Shown piece after piece: positions 1 to 11,999 of a DNA stretch of 64,000 bases. The notes under the pieces were generated by a model, which ran no database searches, was not told the DNA's origin, and was given only the letters and a program-made list of their open reading frames with translations. The position numbers and the translations under genes are program-made. Source of the stretch: Rhodosporidiobolus odoratus (lineage: Eukaryota > Basidiomycota > Microbotryomycetes > Sporidiobolales > Sporidiobolaceae); NCBI GenBank assembly GCA_034387635.1, contig JAOANU010000002.1:744001-808000 (forward strand), read 5' to 3'. The first letter of the stretch is position 1, and every line of letters starts with the position of its first letter.

Positions 1-1642
1 TCTCAATTGAGAAGGTCATTACTCACCTATCCCTTCCTGGCAGTCGTGGGTTCGGCAGCAGCGCCCTCTCGTTTCGGCCTGATCAGCAACCGGGCCAGCC
101 CGTTCTGGTACAGCCCCCATGCTATGGACTTCGACGGCTACATCTCGAACGGTTTTGGCTCCGGCGGTTCACCCGCTCCGTATGCCGTCGACCCCCTCGC
201 CGGCATCACTGCTCGAGGCTGGGCGGAGGACCGCCCTACCATCGTTGATGGCTACTTCAGCGAGTACGCCACCCTCCCTTTCCCACCTTGCGTGTAACCC
301 CATCCCTCGAGCGTCGCCTTGCGATAAAGCCCATTCCACATACATCGTGCCGCCTCTTCCTGATTACAAGCAATATCTTCGGGACAGCTTACTGACACTC
401 CTCGGGTATGGCGCAGTGACCCAGCCCAAGGTATCGCCTACATCTCGCCGCTCGGGAACACGTCCTACCTCGACAACAAGCTTGCCACCGCTTCCTCCGC
501 CGTTGTCTTCGTCTCTGCAGTAGCTATGGAGGGGTACGACCGTGCCAGCCTCAAGGTACGCTCACATCTCAATCCAGCTTCGAGTTGCCTGTCCACCTTT
601 ACTAGGCGGCGCTGATCTTGACCTTCTTCTGTCGCTTCGTTCAGCTCGGGAACGAGGGCGACGAGCTCATCTCCTACGTCGCCGAACGCCACAACGACAC
701 TATTATCGTGGTGACTGCCCCTGGTCCTATTGACATGAGCGCATGGATTCATCACGCCAACGTCTCATCCGTTCTTTACGCGTACTACCCGACAACCGAA
801 GGAGGCAACGCCATCGCTTCCGTTCTCTTCGGGGACGCCAGTCCGTCTGGCAAGCTTCCCTTCACTATCGCCAAGAACGTCACGGACTACCCCGACACGC
901 TCTACAACGGATCCGTCAAGGTCAACCCGGTCGCTAACTTCACCGAAGGCGTCTTCATCGACTACAAACACTTCGACGCCAAAAACATCACTCCGCTCTA
1001 CGAGTTTGGGTACGGATTGAGTTACACCAAGTCCGTCATCTCTCTCTTCTTTTCTCTCTTCTTTTTGCTCTTCGCTCTTTCATCCTCGGACTGGCTGAGG
1101 CTGAGGCATTTCACAATCTCATCCTCCACTATTACTGACAAATCTTGCACACCTGCAGCTTCTCCTTCTCCGATGTCAACATCTCTTCCACCAAGAAGGC
1201 TTCTCCTGCTCCAGTCCGCGAGACGAACGAGAAGCTCTTCATCAAGGACCAGCTCATTCCTGGCTTGTACGACGTCGCCTACACCGTCGAGGCTACGGTC
1301 AAGAACACCGGCTCAGTAGATGGCGCCGAGGTTGCCCAAGTGAGCTCACCTCTTTTCCTCGTCTCTTCTGAGCTGACACGTAGATCCGCTCTTCCCATAA
1401 AGGTCTACCTCACCTTCCCCGATTCGGTCCCTCGCGCCATGCCCCTTCGATCCCTCCGCGGCTTCGAGAAGCCCTTCCTCAAGGCGGGCGAGTCCCAGAC
1501 CGTCTCATTCGCGCTTCGCAACAAGGACCTCGCCTACTACAGCCCGGTCAAGGGTGGGTGGGTCGTCCCTGAAGGCGAATTCGAGGTCAGCGTCGGAAGT
1601 AGCAGCAGGCAGCTTCCCTTGTCTGCGACTTTCCAGTACTAA
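1..1642 (+). CDS. Beta-glucosidase, glycoside hydrolase family 3 (3' part; gene runs off the left edge)
   Basis: C-terminal half of a family GH3 beta-glucosidase, which removes terminal glucose from beta-glucosides such as cellobiose outside the cell or in the wall. Bases 1-43 look like the end of an intron. Exons that fit in frame are 44-263, 417-555, 645-1030, 1159-1339 and 1403-1642. The first exons carry the second alpha/beta GH3 domain (VFVSAVAMEGYD, VVTAPGPIDMSAW, GKLPFTIAK). The last two carry the fibronectin type III-like tail, including RSLRGFEK and the ending LSATFQY. The nucleophile-bearing first domain lies outside the window. The gene at 25494-28831 on the other strand is a close paralog: one stretch of about 108 residues shows only about 10 differences, with introns at the same places. 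Family call is firm; exact substrate is not known. Confidence 0.93.
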
Positions 1643-2141
1643 GCAGTGATGCACGACCTCTTCCATTTTCATACCACCTTCGTAATCCTTGCACAATCTC
1701 GATGCCCATGCTTGGCCTATGCCTAAGCTGCAGTCTTTTCCTCCTTCACCCCTCTCAAGCGAATAGATCACCCCCTAGACTTTCCTACAGCTAGATTTCC
1801 TTTCCTTCTGCCATCTTTCCGTATTCTTCCTACATTGCGTTTGTTGGAACTCTCTCAGTTTTGGTTTATCCCCGGTCTGTGTGTGCAAAGTAAAACTTCG
1901 CGCCATTAAGGTGGATCCAGCGCGACTAACATGTCTCTACTGAAGGAGCCTGGCAGCCGCGAGAAGAAACTGCCTGAGTGAGCGAGGTAGCTTAACTCAT
2001 ACACGAGACGACGTAAAAGGAGAAAGCCTGCGCGTTGCAGTGCTACTAGAGCATACAAAGGATGGATAAGCTACTTTACGCTCAGTATCGCCTGCTGGGC
2101 CCGTAACCTGCGGCGGGAGGCGCTATCGATTATGGAGCGAG
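1643..2141. other. Intergenic, convergent 3' ends
   Basis: 499 bases between the stop of the GH3 gene and the stop of RNA14, which point toward each other. It should hold both 3' untranslated regions. I see no coding frame with family similarity, no tRNA cloverleaf and no repeat. Confidence 0.6.
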
Positions 2142-5100
2142 TTAGCACTTGCATCGCGGCGATGGGTTGCTGGCGAACGAGAACGTACCAGCACCGTAAC
2201 CCTGCGGACGCTGCGGTTTCGGACGAGGAGGAATGCCCAATCGCTCTCCTGGAAGACCAGGACCCGGCGCACTGCCAGGCAGAATCGTCGTTCCGATGAT
2301 ATCCATGATACTCGCCGGATTGAGATGCGGACCGTTGAACGCGGTAGCTGGCGGGAGAAGGCTGAGGAAGAATACCACCGCATCGGGGAGGACAGCGACA
2401 TTGTGGCCTGCGGGGTCGAGCATGTAGGGCTGGGCGCGATTGAGAGCTGGGTTGGTTTCGGTGTTGACAGGGTTGGGGCGACGGAAGTCGGGTTGAGCGC
2501 TGTTGAAACCGGCGGAGGAGGGGGCAGGAGATGGAGAAGGGCCGCGGCGGGGACGTTTGGATTCACCGCCTTCATCGCCGTTCCCGCCATTGGTACCATC
2601 GACATCGACGGAGAGATTGCGTTTGGTCCGAACCCGGGGTGGTGAGGGGGATCGTTGCCGTCCGTCCGCCTTGATCATCTTGACGAAGGACGTGCCGAGA
2701 TCCTGAGCGAAGGCGTCCTCGAGACCGTGGTACTTGTGTTGCTGAGCGAAGAGAACGGTTGTGGAGACTGCGAGCGCAGAGGGCTTGCGTCAGCCAGAGG
2801 CAAATAGACAAGTTAGGTGATCAAGAACCGTACTCTCGGGGAAGGTTGCCGCATACCGCTGTGCCATCTTCTGCGCAGCAGGGTAGTCGCCATATGAGTA
2901 TTCGTACTGCGCCATACGGTCCCAGATGGGCTTGGCTTTCGCCGGCTCGATCAGAGTGACACATCGCTCGAAGAGTGCTCGAGCATCTGCATACGAGAAC
3001 TGATCAGCTGATGTAGGAGGAATACATGACAAGCGAAGAGCGCATACTGTTGGCGTTGTTCTGCTGCAGCAGGAAGTCGAGGTAGCGCAGGATGTAGTCC
3101 GGTTCCGCAGAGAACAGCTTGAGGCCAAGTTCGAAGACATTGGTTGCGACCTTGACGTCGCCGTTCCAGTACATCTCCATGGTGGCTGCACTCAGCGGAT
3201 CTGAGTCAGCTCGAGGACCGGGAGAAGGAAGGGGGGAAAGCGAGTGGCTGACCGGACGCCTCGACGACTTGCCAAGCGAGATGAGGCGACTTGCGAGCCT
3301 TGAGGAAGACGGACCGGGCTTGCTTAACGCCCTGCGCGCAGCACAACCGACGCGAGGTTGAGCGACAGAGTCAGACAATATAGCAAGGGGAATACGTACA
3401 TCAGACCGCCTCGCAAACCTCATCTCCGTGATCCAGACATTCGCCGCCGCCCTCTTGACGCTATCAATCTCAGACTGCTTCGCCTCCCTAATCTCCTTCT
3501 TCAATTCCTCAATATCCTGCGCCTTCTTCTCTCGAGTCTCGACGGTATCTTCCTCGGCCTCTCCGTTTTCCTCCTTGATCTCATTAGCGTCGTTGGCCTC
3601 CTTTTCGGCAAGTGCATCGGTAATTTCCGCCTCGACGGCGGCTTCGAGCTGAGCGATGCGGGCGTGGAGGTGCTCAATCAGGGTGTCATAGATCGCGTAG
3701 CAGGCGGGGAGGTCTTGCTTGCCCTCCTCGAGGTCAGCAAGGGTGTAGGCGAGCAGCAAGCTACAAAACGGCGGATAAGTCAGGCTCACTCGGCTACAAT
3801 GAAGCTAGAGAGAACGTACCTGATGGAATTGGCGGCCATCCCATCGCGAAGGAGCTTCCTTCCCTCCTCGATCTTTCCGATGCGAAGGTTGATTTTCGCG
3901 CAGAGGTACCTGTCCGCAATGACCTCGTCAGCGATGCTTCGAGCAGCTTACGTTATACCAGTCTCACCAGATCTCGGGGAAGAACCGTAGGCTCGCAAGC
4001 GCTTTGCGGTAAGCGAACGAGATGCGCTGATGCACGAGATTCGGATCTTCCATTTCAAGCGGGTTGCTCTCCTCAAACGCAAGGTACCGCTTCCAGCGCT
4101 CGAGGAGGTTGCGGTCTTCAGTTGACGACCAGTCGGGACGGTGAGGCAGAGAAGGGCTGGCGAGGTTGTCGTGCTGCGCGCGAAGTTCGCGAAGGGTTTT
4201 GCGGGCGGTCATGTAGGACGGGGAGAGCTCGGCGATGAACTTCTTCGCCTGCAGCACCGAGAGAGAGTGAGCATCTGATGTCGGGAGAGTGAGCACAGTG
4301 AGGACATACCGTCATCTTGCTCAAGGTGTTTTCGAAAGCGTTGTATTCCTGCCAGATCGCCTCGACCGAGTTGACCGGAGACTGGACAGCGCGTTGGAAT
4401 GCCTTGCGGAGAGCGTCCATCTTCTGTTGGTCTTCCCAGTTCCCTCGAGTCTGTACGGAGGGCGGTGTAAGCGGGAGTCGGCAGGACAGGGTTCGCCGTG
4501 GAAGGGAAGGAACGCACAGGTGCCTCGCGCAGGAAACCGATGTACTCCATCCAAATGTCGCCAGCGCGGCGGTCGTGCGTCGAATGCCCCAGAGCGAACT
4601 CGAATGCAGCCGCGATGACGGAGCGCGCCTGCTTCGCCTGGTCGAAATTGTTCGGATCGACGGGGTTGACTCGGCGAATGTAGTCGAGGTAGAAGTGCCA
4701 GAGGTCAACCGAAGTCGAGGTGCGCAGGCATCGAGCGAAGATGTCTTCGACGCGGCTGAAGTTGTTGTGCGCTAGCTCGAGGTCGCAGTAACCGATCCAT
4801 TGGGCAGCCTTGAAGCGGGAAAGACGCGATAAGAAGGAACGAGACAGGGATCAATGGTCAGTCTACTCTCGCTCGGACATGCAGCTCACACAAACCGTGG
4901 CTACCACACTCGGGACAAGTTGCAACAGGCAACAAGTGGGAAGGGGAGGCAGAACGAGGAAATGACAGCGCCTTGCAGCGAGAACTCACAGCATCGGGAA
5001 AAACTGCCAAGAACTTCTCGTACACCTCCCGCGTCCTCTCGAGGTCACCTTTGGCCACCGCATCGTGCAACAGAGCGAGCTGGGCCTCACCGTCAAGCGG

Positions 5101-5754
5101 ATCCCTCTCTACTCTCGCGGTAAGCTGCGCAACCCTTGAAAGCGAGCTTGCCGCTTTTGGTTTCGCTGCCGCTGCTACCTGAGGAGCCACAGTCGTCTCA
5201 CTGGTACCGTTCTGCGTAGCAGCGGCAGGAGGTGGGGTTGCAACGGCGGCGGGAATTTCTGCGGCACTCGCACCGCCGTACAGAGCAGGCGTTCCCGTTT
5301 CACCTCTCGGGCGCGACTCTGCAGCACTCCCCTCCACTGCTCCCTCGATGTTATGTGCTGTCTCGGCGGCAACCTGCTCGGGGTCCTTAGTGTCCATTGC
5401 GAGAGTCGCGGCAATGGCTGCATCCATCTCTGCCGAAGTCGGGGTAGTCTCCTCCACCTGCAACACCGGTTCCACCTCATCGGTCGTCGCGTGCAACGCC
5501 TCCACCGGTGACGTGGGTGCAGATTGGGTGGGTTGAGTTTGAGTTTGAGCGGTGGAGATGGGAAGGGTGAAGGGAAGGGGCGGTTCTTCGGTGTCTTGCG
5601 GGGGCTGGACAGCTCCAGTTGGCGCTGGAGCTAATTGTTGAGGTGTTTCTGTTGCTATCGGTGTTGCTTGCACAGGCTCCGGTACAGTCTGTTGTGTACT
5701 TTGTGCGGCTTGAAGACGAGCGCGGCGAGGATCGACGGGTGCGGCGTCAGACAT
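2142..5754 (-). CDS. RNA14: mRNA 3'-end processing protein RNA14 (CstF-77 homolog)
   Basis: Scaffold of cleavage factor IA in the nucleus, needed for cleavage and polyadenylation of pre-mRNA; partner of RNA15 and PCF11. The ATG at 5754 follows an in-frame GTG that I ignore. The first exon encodes about 250 Pro/Thr/Ala-rich residues and then the first HAT helices (RVERDPLDGEAQLALLHDAV; YEKFLAVFPDA). Later exons carry further HAT repeats: WIGYCDLELAHNNF, WHFYLDYIRRV, WQEYNAFENTL, RWKRYLAFEESNP, MEMYWNGDVKVA and ERCVTLIEPAKAKPIWDRM. A highly charged insert (EKEANDANEIKEENGEAEED) splits the array near 3500-3650. The end has a basic KRPRRGPSPSP segment, then the conserved C-terminal RNA15-binding region (LPDAVVFFLSLLPPATAFNG). 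About nine introns are needed. The N-terminal extension and charged insert make it longer than yeast RNA14. Confidence 0.93.
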
Positions 5755-6029
5755 GCTGGTCACGAGTGAGGCAACGCTAGTCGATTATAGAAGTCGATAA
5801 GGTCCGTTCTGTACAAGTTTCGTTGTCCCGTAACTTGGGATGAGATGTAAACGGAAGCAAGACCCAAGTTGATCCTCAGTCGTCGACGACACAACGTCTA
5901 CAACTCTGTACGAAGGCAGGCATCAGCGGATAGAGCTCATTTGCGTCGTACAGCACCGCCCGAGTCTTGCGACAAGCTACCGTCGACGTCGTCTCTTTCC
6001 TTCTCTCGATATTCGCGCATCTCTCAACC
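5755..6029. promoter_or_regulatory. Divergent promoter region, RNA14 / small membrane protein
   Basis: 275 bases between two start codons that face away from each other. It must contain both promoters and 5' leaders. No TATA box or known regulator site is convincing by eye. Confidence 0.5.
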
Positions 6030-6733
6030 ATGACCCACGCCGCCTCGCACGCCTCTCCGAGCCATCCGGAACCTCCCACAAAGCTCGCCCGGACGCGCGC
6101 CAACCTCGCCTTTCTCGCAAACCCGAAAGCTGCCGCACCAACTTCACTTGTCAGCCGCTCTTCGCTCAAATCCCTCCGTTACGTCCTCAAATTCGTCTTC
6201 TGGCGGCTGATACGGTACGCGGTACGCCCTACTGTGTTCTCTTATCTGCGCTACTCGAGCGCGGAAGTAACCTGCTGACTAATCCTCGTCACTCTCCCTC
6301 TGGCCTTTTTCTTTTCTCCCTCTATCCCATGCTACCTCACAACCCACCTCTCCTCGCCCTCGCAGAAATACGCCCTCATAGCCGCCGGTACAACCGCCCT
6401 AGCCGGCACAGTAATCGGTACCGCCCTCCCCTGGGTCGGCGCTCTCGTGTTTCCTTCGGTCCCGGTCGCGGCTTGCATGGGCGCTACCACGGCTTTGATC
6501 AAGGTGCGCTGTCCCGCCTTGCTTTCTACAATCCAGGAGACGCTCGCTGACTAGCATGGCTGTTGCAGTTCACATGGCGGCATCGAGGCAATCGGTTCCG
6601 GCAAGGATGGCTCGTAGGAGGGGAAGGTCGAGATGCGAGGAAAGATGAAGCAGGCGATGCGAAAGACGCTGCCGAACGATTGACGAGCCGACAAGCACGA
6701 GCGCAGCATTCGTGGAGTACCGAGGAGTTTTAG
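6030..6733 (+). CDS. Small membrane protein, 164 residues, unknown function
   Basis: Not a family I recognise. Three exons fit cleanly: 6030-6221, 6366-6503 and 6569-6733, with donors GTACGC and GTGCGC, giving 164 residues. The N-terminus is polar (MTHAASHASPSHPEPPTKLA). A basic stretch (SLKSLRYVLKFVFWRLIRYA) leads into a long hydrophobic region in exon 2 (ALIAAGTTALAGTVIGTALP, then WVGALVFPSVPVAACMGATT) that is likely one or two membrane helices. The tail is charged and ends TEEF. The spacing of basic and hydrophobic segments would suit a small organelle membrane protein; this is inference. The three-exon structure with intact phase at each junction makes me confident it is a real gene. Confidence 0.75.
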
Positions 6734-6905
6734 CGCTGCAAGTCATGCGGAAAACGCAGAGAGCAAGGAGCGCGGGAGGGAAAGAATGTACATAGCAATG
6801 TAGAAGATCATCCTGTTGTTCCTACTCAGTTCACCCCCTGGTACACAGTCGATATAAAGACCCTACAGAGACACTAGCAATACAAGCTCATCATATGGGA
6901 AGCCT
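6734..6905. other. Short convergent intergenic region
   Basis: 172 bases between two stop codons. It contains only presumed 3' untranslated sequence. Confidence 0.5.
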
Positions 6906-9900
6906 CTACCACCCAGCAAACATGGCCGCTACCTCGCTTGCCGTCTCCCCCTTGTCGCCCGTCAATGACTGGTCCTCCTCCTTATCCTTATCTTCATCCT
7001 GCGCTACGGGAGGGCTCAGATTCGGAGCCGCTGGAAGAGCAGGGCTCCGGGCGCGACTGCTTGCCTGCGCCGGTCCAGCGTTGAAAGCCGAATTCGAGAG
7101 CGCCGACAACGCGGCAGTCCGGTCGACAGGCCCGGCACGTTGGGTCTGTTCACCGAAGAGCCTGCCTTCGCCAACCGAAACGGCCCGCGAGCGGTTCATG
7201 ACGTTGTTGACGTGGATACTCGTCTCGATGGGGGAGGGCGGTCCGTTGGTTTCGCCTTCTTCCTCCTCGCGAGTCGTGCGGAGGAAAGTTGGCGCAACTG
7301 AAAGAGACCGCGAATGAGCTGACAAAGCTAGAGGGGGAGCCGCAGAGACGGAGAGGGACGTCCGAGTGAGGGTGTTGTTTCCGCTCGAGGGGACTGAGGG
7401 AAGACTGGGAGGGATGGCAAAGGAGAAGCGGGAAGTAGTGAGATCGGGTGCAACCGAGGCGGGAGGGGCGGTTCGAGGGCGGTAGATGCTTGTACCGGGA
7501 TTCTGAGCATCGTTGGGGTGAGCAAGCTGGAGAGAAAGCAAGAGAAAGGAAGAAAAACGAACTGCATCTACTGCTTGAGACTGCTCAACCTGAACCGGCA
7601 GAGGTGGCGTCCTCACCTGTTCCAGCGGCTGCCGCTGCACGCCTTGTTGAGCGAGCCACCGTTCGGTCCGTTCCGTATGGTTCGGATCCTTGGCCGCCCG
7701 AGCAATTCGTTCATCGGTGAAAGCAGCAACGAACGAAGCGGTGGCTTCGAAGGCGTCAGACATGGCGTCAAACTCTTCTTCTGCGAATCAGGGGAAGTCA
7801 GTCACCCCGCGCGAGCTGTCGATTCGAGAATGGGCCGGGTAGAGTGTGTGTGGGGGGGGGGGGGGGGGGGGGGAAAGCAGTAATCAAGGGAGGTCAAACG
7901 CACCCTCCTCATACTCCGTCCCAAACTCGATAGCGGGCGAACTCGCCCTCTGAGGAAACGGCAACCCCTCACTTCCGATCGGAACCTCGGTTCCAACCTT
8001 CTCCAATCCCATCGCCGCCAGCAGAGACCCTCCACTACCTCCCGCTCCTTGAGCCTGAACCGGGGTGACGGCAGCATCGCTCTCAAAGCCAAGGTCGAGA
8101 CCAAAGCCGAGGTCGGGGAGGGACCAGCCGAGTTCGAGAGGTTGAAGGGCTGGCGCGGGAACAGGTCCGGGGACAGGAGGAGTCGGCTCTTCGTACTCCG
8201 GCTCATCTTCTTTTGTCTCAGCTGCGTCCGAGGTGTAGGCTTGCCGAGCCGTCGGACCGTCGTCCTGTCCGACGGCAGCACCAAGACCAGGCATTGGTCG
8301 TGGCGAGACAGGCGTCGGAGGGGTGAAAACGATCTCAGCAACGTTGAGTCCGTCGGCCTGGTTTGCGACTGCAGCAGCAGGGGGCGGAGGCGAAGCGACA
8401 GTAGAGATGTTGAGAGAAGGCGCGCGGGCGGGGTCGGCGGAGAGAGGTCGAGGGGTAACTGTCGGGACAGGCGCAGAAGGGGGAGCTTCGTAAGCGGGGA
8501 GGGAGAGGTCTTCGCCACCGATACCGCCATCGAGAGGAGGGAGGGACATAGCAGGAACAGGAGACGAAGACTGCTCGATGGGAAGGCGGAACGAAGAGGA
8601 AGGATCGCTGGTGAGGAAAAGCGAGGGCGCTGGGCTTGCGGGCAGAGGCGTGTTGAGCGCCGCGGATGCTGGAAGAGCTAGAGCCGAGCTTGCAGTGGGA
8701 GCGTCTTGCGGCGCAGCCGTACCGTAGCCTGGCAAGTCGGGGTCCTGAGCCTCGTCTTCCTCCCCTGCCTCGCCTTCCTGGACCCCTTCTGCTGGTTGAT
8801 GACCGACTTCGCCGACATACTGCGCAGCCACTCCGCCTGCAAGAGCTCCCAGCGCTGGTAAAATCTCGCCGTGAGCGGGGGGCACTGCATGCGGGATGTC
8901 GCCACAGGGGAAAGGCGTCGGGGGCCCTGGGGTGGGCAATGGGGTAGGCATCGAAGGAGGCGGGAACGGCCAAGCCTGTTGTCCCATTCCGCCCATAGTG
9001 ACCGGCGGACTGATTGGGAGCGGTTGAAGAGCCGCGAGATGCGCTGGGTATAAAGAGGCTGGGGTCGAGCCGGGTGGAAGGGAAGTTGGCGGTTGAGGGG
9101 AAGGGGGATGAGGCGAGGGGGACGCGGGGATAAGGCGAGGTTGAGGCATAGCGGGCAATCCACCGTTTGCTCCGTTGCCGGTGCCGGCCGCCGGATGCAT
9201 CGGAGGTTGGGAAGTTGCGAGGTGGGGCGGAAGGGGAATAGGATGTCCGGCGTAGGGATGGCCGGGAGGGTAGTAATGAGTCTGCCATGGCTGAGCGGGC
9301 GCGGAGAGATGCGGCGGTGGCAAAGGTGCTGAGGCGGCTTGAACGGGTGCGACTGCTGGATGAGGTGCAGCTGGAGCGGGAGCTGCTGGAGCTGCAGGAG
9401 CGGGGCCAGGGGCCGAAGGTGCCGCACCAGCAGCGGCTGGGGGAGGAGCAACTGCGGAACCGCTGAGAGGAGCCGGAGGTTGGCCCGGCGCATTGAGGGG
9501 TGCAGAAACGGGAGGTGCGCTGAATCCAGGTGGGGCGGAAGAGAAAGGAAGTTGGGGAACGGGCGAAGGCGCAGGGGCAGGGAAAGTCGGAAGTGAGTTG
9601 GCGCCTGCTCCTGCCCGAGGGAAAGCTTCTTCGAGGGGATGGGGAGCTGCGGCAGGTGGTGCGGAGGTGGGGAAAGGGGCCGAGGTTGCACCCATCTCTG
9701 GTGCTTGAGAGGTAGACGGCTCGACGGTGTGCTCGTAGGAGGGTAGTCCGCTCGGTTCGGGCGACAGCGCGGGAGGTGGTGGTGCTGCGTAAGGGGCGGG
9801 CGCCAAAGGCTCTCCCGTAGCCGGGTGGTACACTTCTGGCCCGATCCCGGGCATTGCGGCAGCCATCGCATGCGGCGGTGCGCCTGGCACTGAATATGCC

Positions 9901-11560
9901 GAGGCGGCAGCGAAACCAGCCGGTGCGGCACCAGCGGCCATCGCAGCGGGGAAGAAAGGGTCGGCGGCGGCATGTGAGTAGGGAGGTTGAACAGCGGGCT
10001 GACCGTAACCATGTTGCGCAAGGGGTTGGTATCCCGTGACGACGTGATGTGGTGGGGGTGCGGAGGGTATAGGCGGCGAAGCAAGAGGATGTCCCCCTCT
10101 ACAGAAAATGGGTCAGCATTCGTCAAAAGGAAAATAGATGACGAACTCACGCAGGCGGCATATTCGGATGCGAAGTCAAAGTCCTGAACAAGCCCTCCGG
10201 CATGGCAGCTGCTCCTGCTCCAGCCGCCACTCCCATTCCTGCCATCCCCAGCGCATTCCCTCCCGCTGGTCCCGGATCCGTCCGAACAACAGGAGGCATC
10301 GCCGGTCGCGCCGCCCTCGAGCCTCGGGCTTTCTTCGTCGCCGCTCTCCCAGGCTGACGATGGAAGAGATAGGGATCCAGCGGCGCTTCGTCTCGCCCTT
10401 CAAGCCAGTCGTAAGGCGTTCGGTGGAGGTAGCGGGTGCGGGGTGCAGCGAGTACGAGGTCGCGAGGGTAGAGTGCGGGAGGACGGTGGTACGTGATGGG
10501 TTCGACGGGAGGTAGAGCGGGTACTGCAGGTCGACGAGGCTGCTTGATTGCGTTTGTAGGGTCGCTCAAGGCCCGGGCAACGAGGGGAGGAAGGGCGATA
10601 GGGCGGGTGTTCTTCAGGTTGCTCTGCTCCTTTGTCGGCTCTGCTGCATCGTGCTCGTGCGGTTCCTCCTCGCCCTCGTGTAGCTTGAAGGGAGTGACCT
10701 TCGACTCGGGAACCGCCAAATCTGACACCGACCCTGAATCATGCCGTCCATGCTGCACCTCCTTGACCGTGTTCTCGGCAACCGCGCCACCACCCACCAG
10801 CTGAGCTGCACGACCCCAAAGAGACCCGAAAAGCGTCTGCTGAGGCTTATCCTCACCGCCGGCAGCTGCGGAAGTTTCGGTTCGAGGGACGGGTGCATCG
10901 ACCGGTGCGGCGGCGCGGTTAAAATGGTTGGTACCGGGTAGCACAGTAGGCTCGGAGGCTTCGCGCGTCCTGCCGTTTCGAGGCGAGGAGAACCACCCCT
11001 CGGGCTCCTCCTCTTCACCGGATGAAGGTGGGGGTGTCGCTTCTCGCTTGGGCGCCCGGTTCAGCCCCAGCTTGCGTGCTCGGGAGATACTGTCACTTGA
11101 CTCGACCAGTGGCGCCGCGGCCACTGCCCCTCTCCCGCTCGAACCTGCACTCTCCGTCGCTTTCTCGCTCCGCAATCGCTCCAACCGTGACGGCGGCGCG
11201 GACGAAGCCGGTAGTCGCCCACTGCCTCCGCGCCCATTCCCCCACGAGCTGATCAGCGGCGCACTCGAGTCGTCGGCGGGTGCGGGTTTGCTGGACGAGG
11301 TTGAGGAAGCGGAAGGGGCGGAAGAAGAGTTGGCCGAGGAGGTGAACATACCCGGGAGGACACGTCCCCCTGGCTGTACATCGCGGCGTTGTGGTGTGCG
11401 TCCAAACGCGCCTGCCTTCATTTGGCGGGGCTGCGGGCAAGGCGAAGCGCTGAGGAAGGCGAACTGAAGGAGCTTCCCCGGAAAGTCCACGGAAGCGGAT
11501 CACTGTCGGCAGAAAAGGCGAAACGCGTCGAGCGGACGTTACCTTACCTACGGCCACCAT
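6906..11560 (-). CDS. Very long Pro/Ala-rich protein of unknown function (start uncertain: 11560 or 11421)
   Basis: No family recognised. The body is a large disordered protein. The N-terminal exon (to about 10150) is Ser/Pro/Glu-rich with a few ordered islands: KAGAFGRTPQRRD, TLFGSLWGRAAQLVGGGA and the conserved-looking HRTPYDWLEGRDEAPLDPYL. The long middle exon (9941-7884) is extreme Pro/Ala low complexity. After an intron at about 7898-7780 comes a short, probably helical region (FDAMSDAFEATASFVAAFTD; ERWLAQQG). It ends FAGW. The first in-frame ATG of the long exon is at 11421. A better model may start at the ATG at 11560 with a six-codon first exon (MVAVGK), donor AG|GTAACG, and an acceptor just before CCCCGCCAA, giving MVAVGKPRQMKAGAFG. 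Several other frames are also open here because of the composition; the frame chosen is the one joined by consistent introns. Confidence 0.65.
7852..7873. repeat. Homopolymer tract of 22 G (22 C on the coding strand) inside an intron
   Basis: An uninterrupted run of 22 G on the plus strand, preceded by alternating GT. On the coding (minus) strand it is a C tract in the last-but-one intron of the Pro/Ala-rich gene, between the donor GTGCGT and an acceptor near 7780. It serves as, or sits within, the pyrimidine tract. Its length is likely to vary between isolates and to be prone to sequencing error. Confidence 0.9.
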
Positions 11561-11999
11561 AGAGGAGTACCCCTCGCCCTTGATCTTGCCTTCATGCGCT
11601 ATCGGAGGATCTTTATGCTGTCTTGCGGCGGCAAACGAAAGAGGGCATGGGCGCTGCTGGCGAGCGAAGGAGCCAACCCATTGTGTTGCTGCTGATATCT
11701 AGCTGCCTGTGGGTAGACGACGAGCGTGTTGGAGGCCTGCAACGTGAGTCCGAGGTCGAGCGACGCTTCTCGCGCTCTCTGTTTCTTACAACTCATCCGG
11801 CTCTCCTCGAACTCGCTAAGACCCACTACAGACAGGCGGAGCGATACACTGGGCTTTCTGTGCGTAAGCTAAGCACGCTACGCGAGTCGCACAAGCTGAC
11901 ATCGCCTTCTTCTCCTCATAGCTCCACCTCCTCATCTCGACCCCACCTTGCTCGAACAAGCTGTACTGCTCGAGCCGACGAGCGATCCAGACTAGCGCC
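11561..11999. promoter_or_regulatory. Divergent promoter region, Pro/Ala-rich gene / HNT2
   Basis: About 440 bases (580 if the left gene starts at 11421) between two diverging starts. Short frames in it have no recognisable similarity. No known binding site is clear. Confidence 0.45.

Noticed and set aside
8049..8681. 210-residue plus-strand frame rich in Arg and Gly
   Set aside because: Lies antisense to the Pro/Ala-rich exon and mirrors its codons. No start context or similarity.
8678..10150. 490-residue open frame on the minus strand, overlapping the Pro/Ala-rich gene in another frame
   Set aside because: Its product is random in composition (Arg/Leu/Pro/His mix) and does not join to the flanking exons. 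It is a by-product of the GC-rich low-complexity coding sequence.
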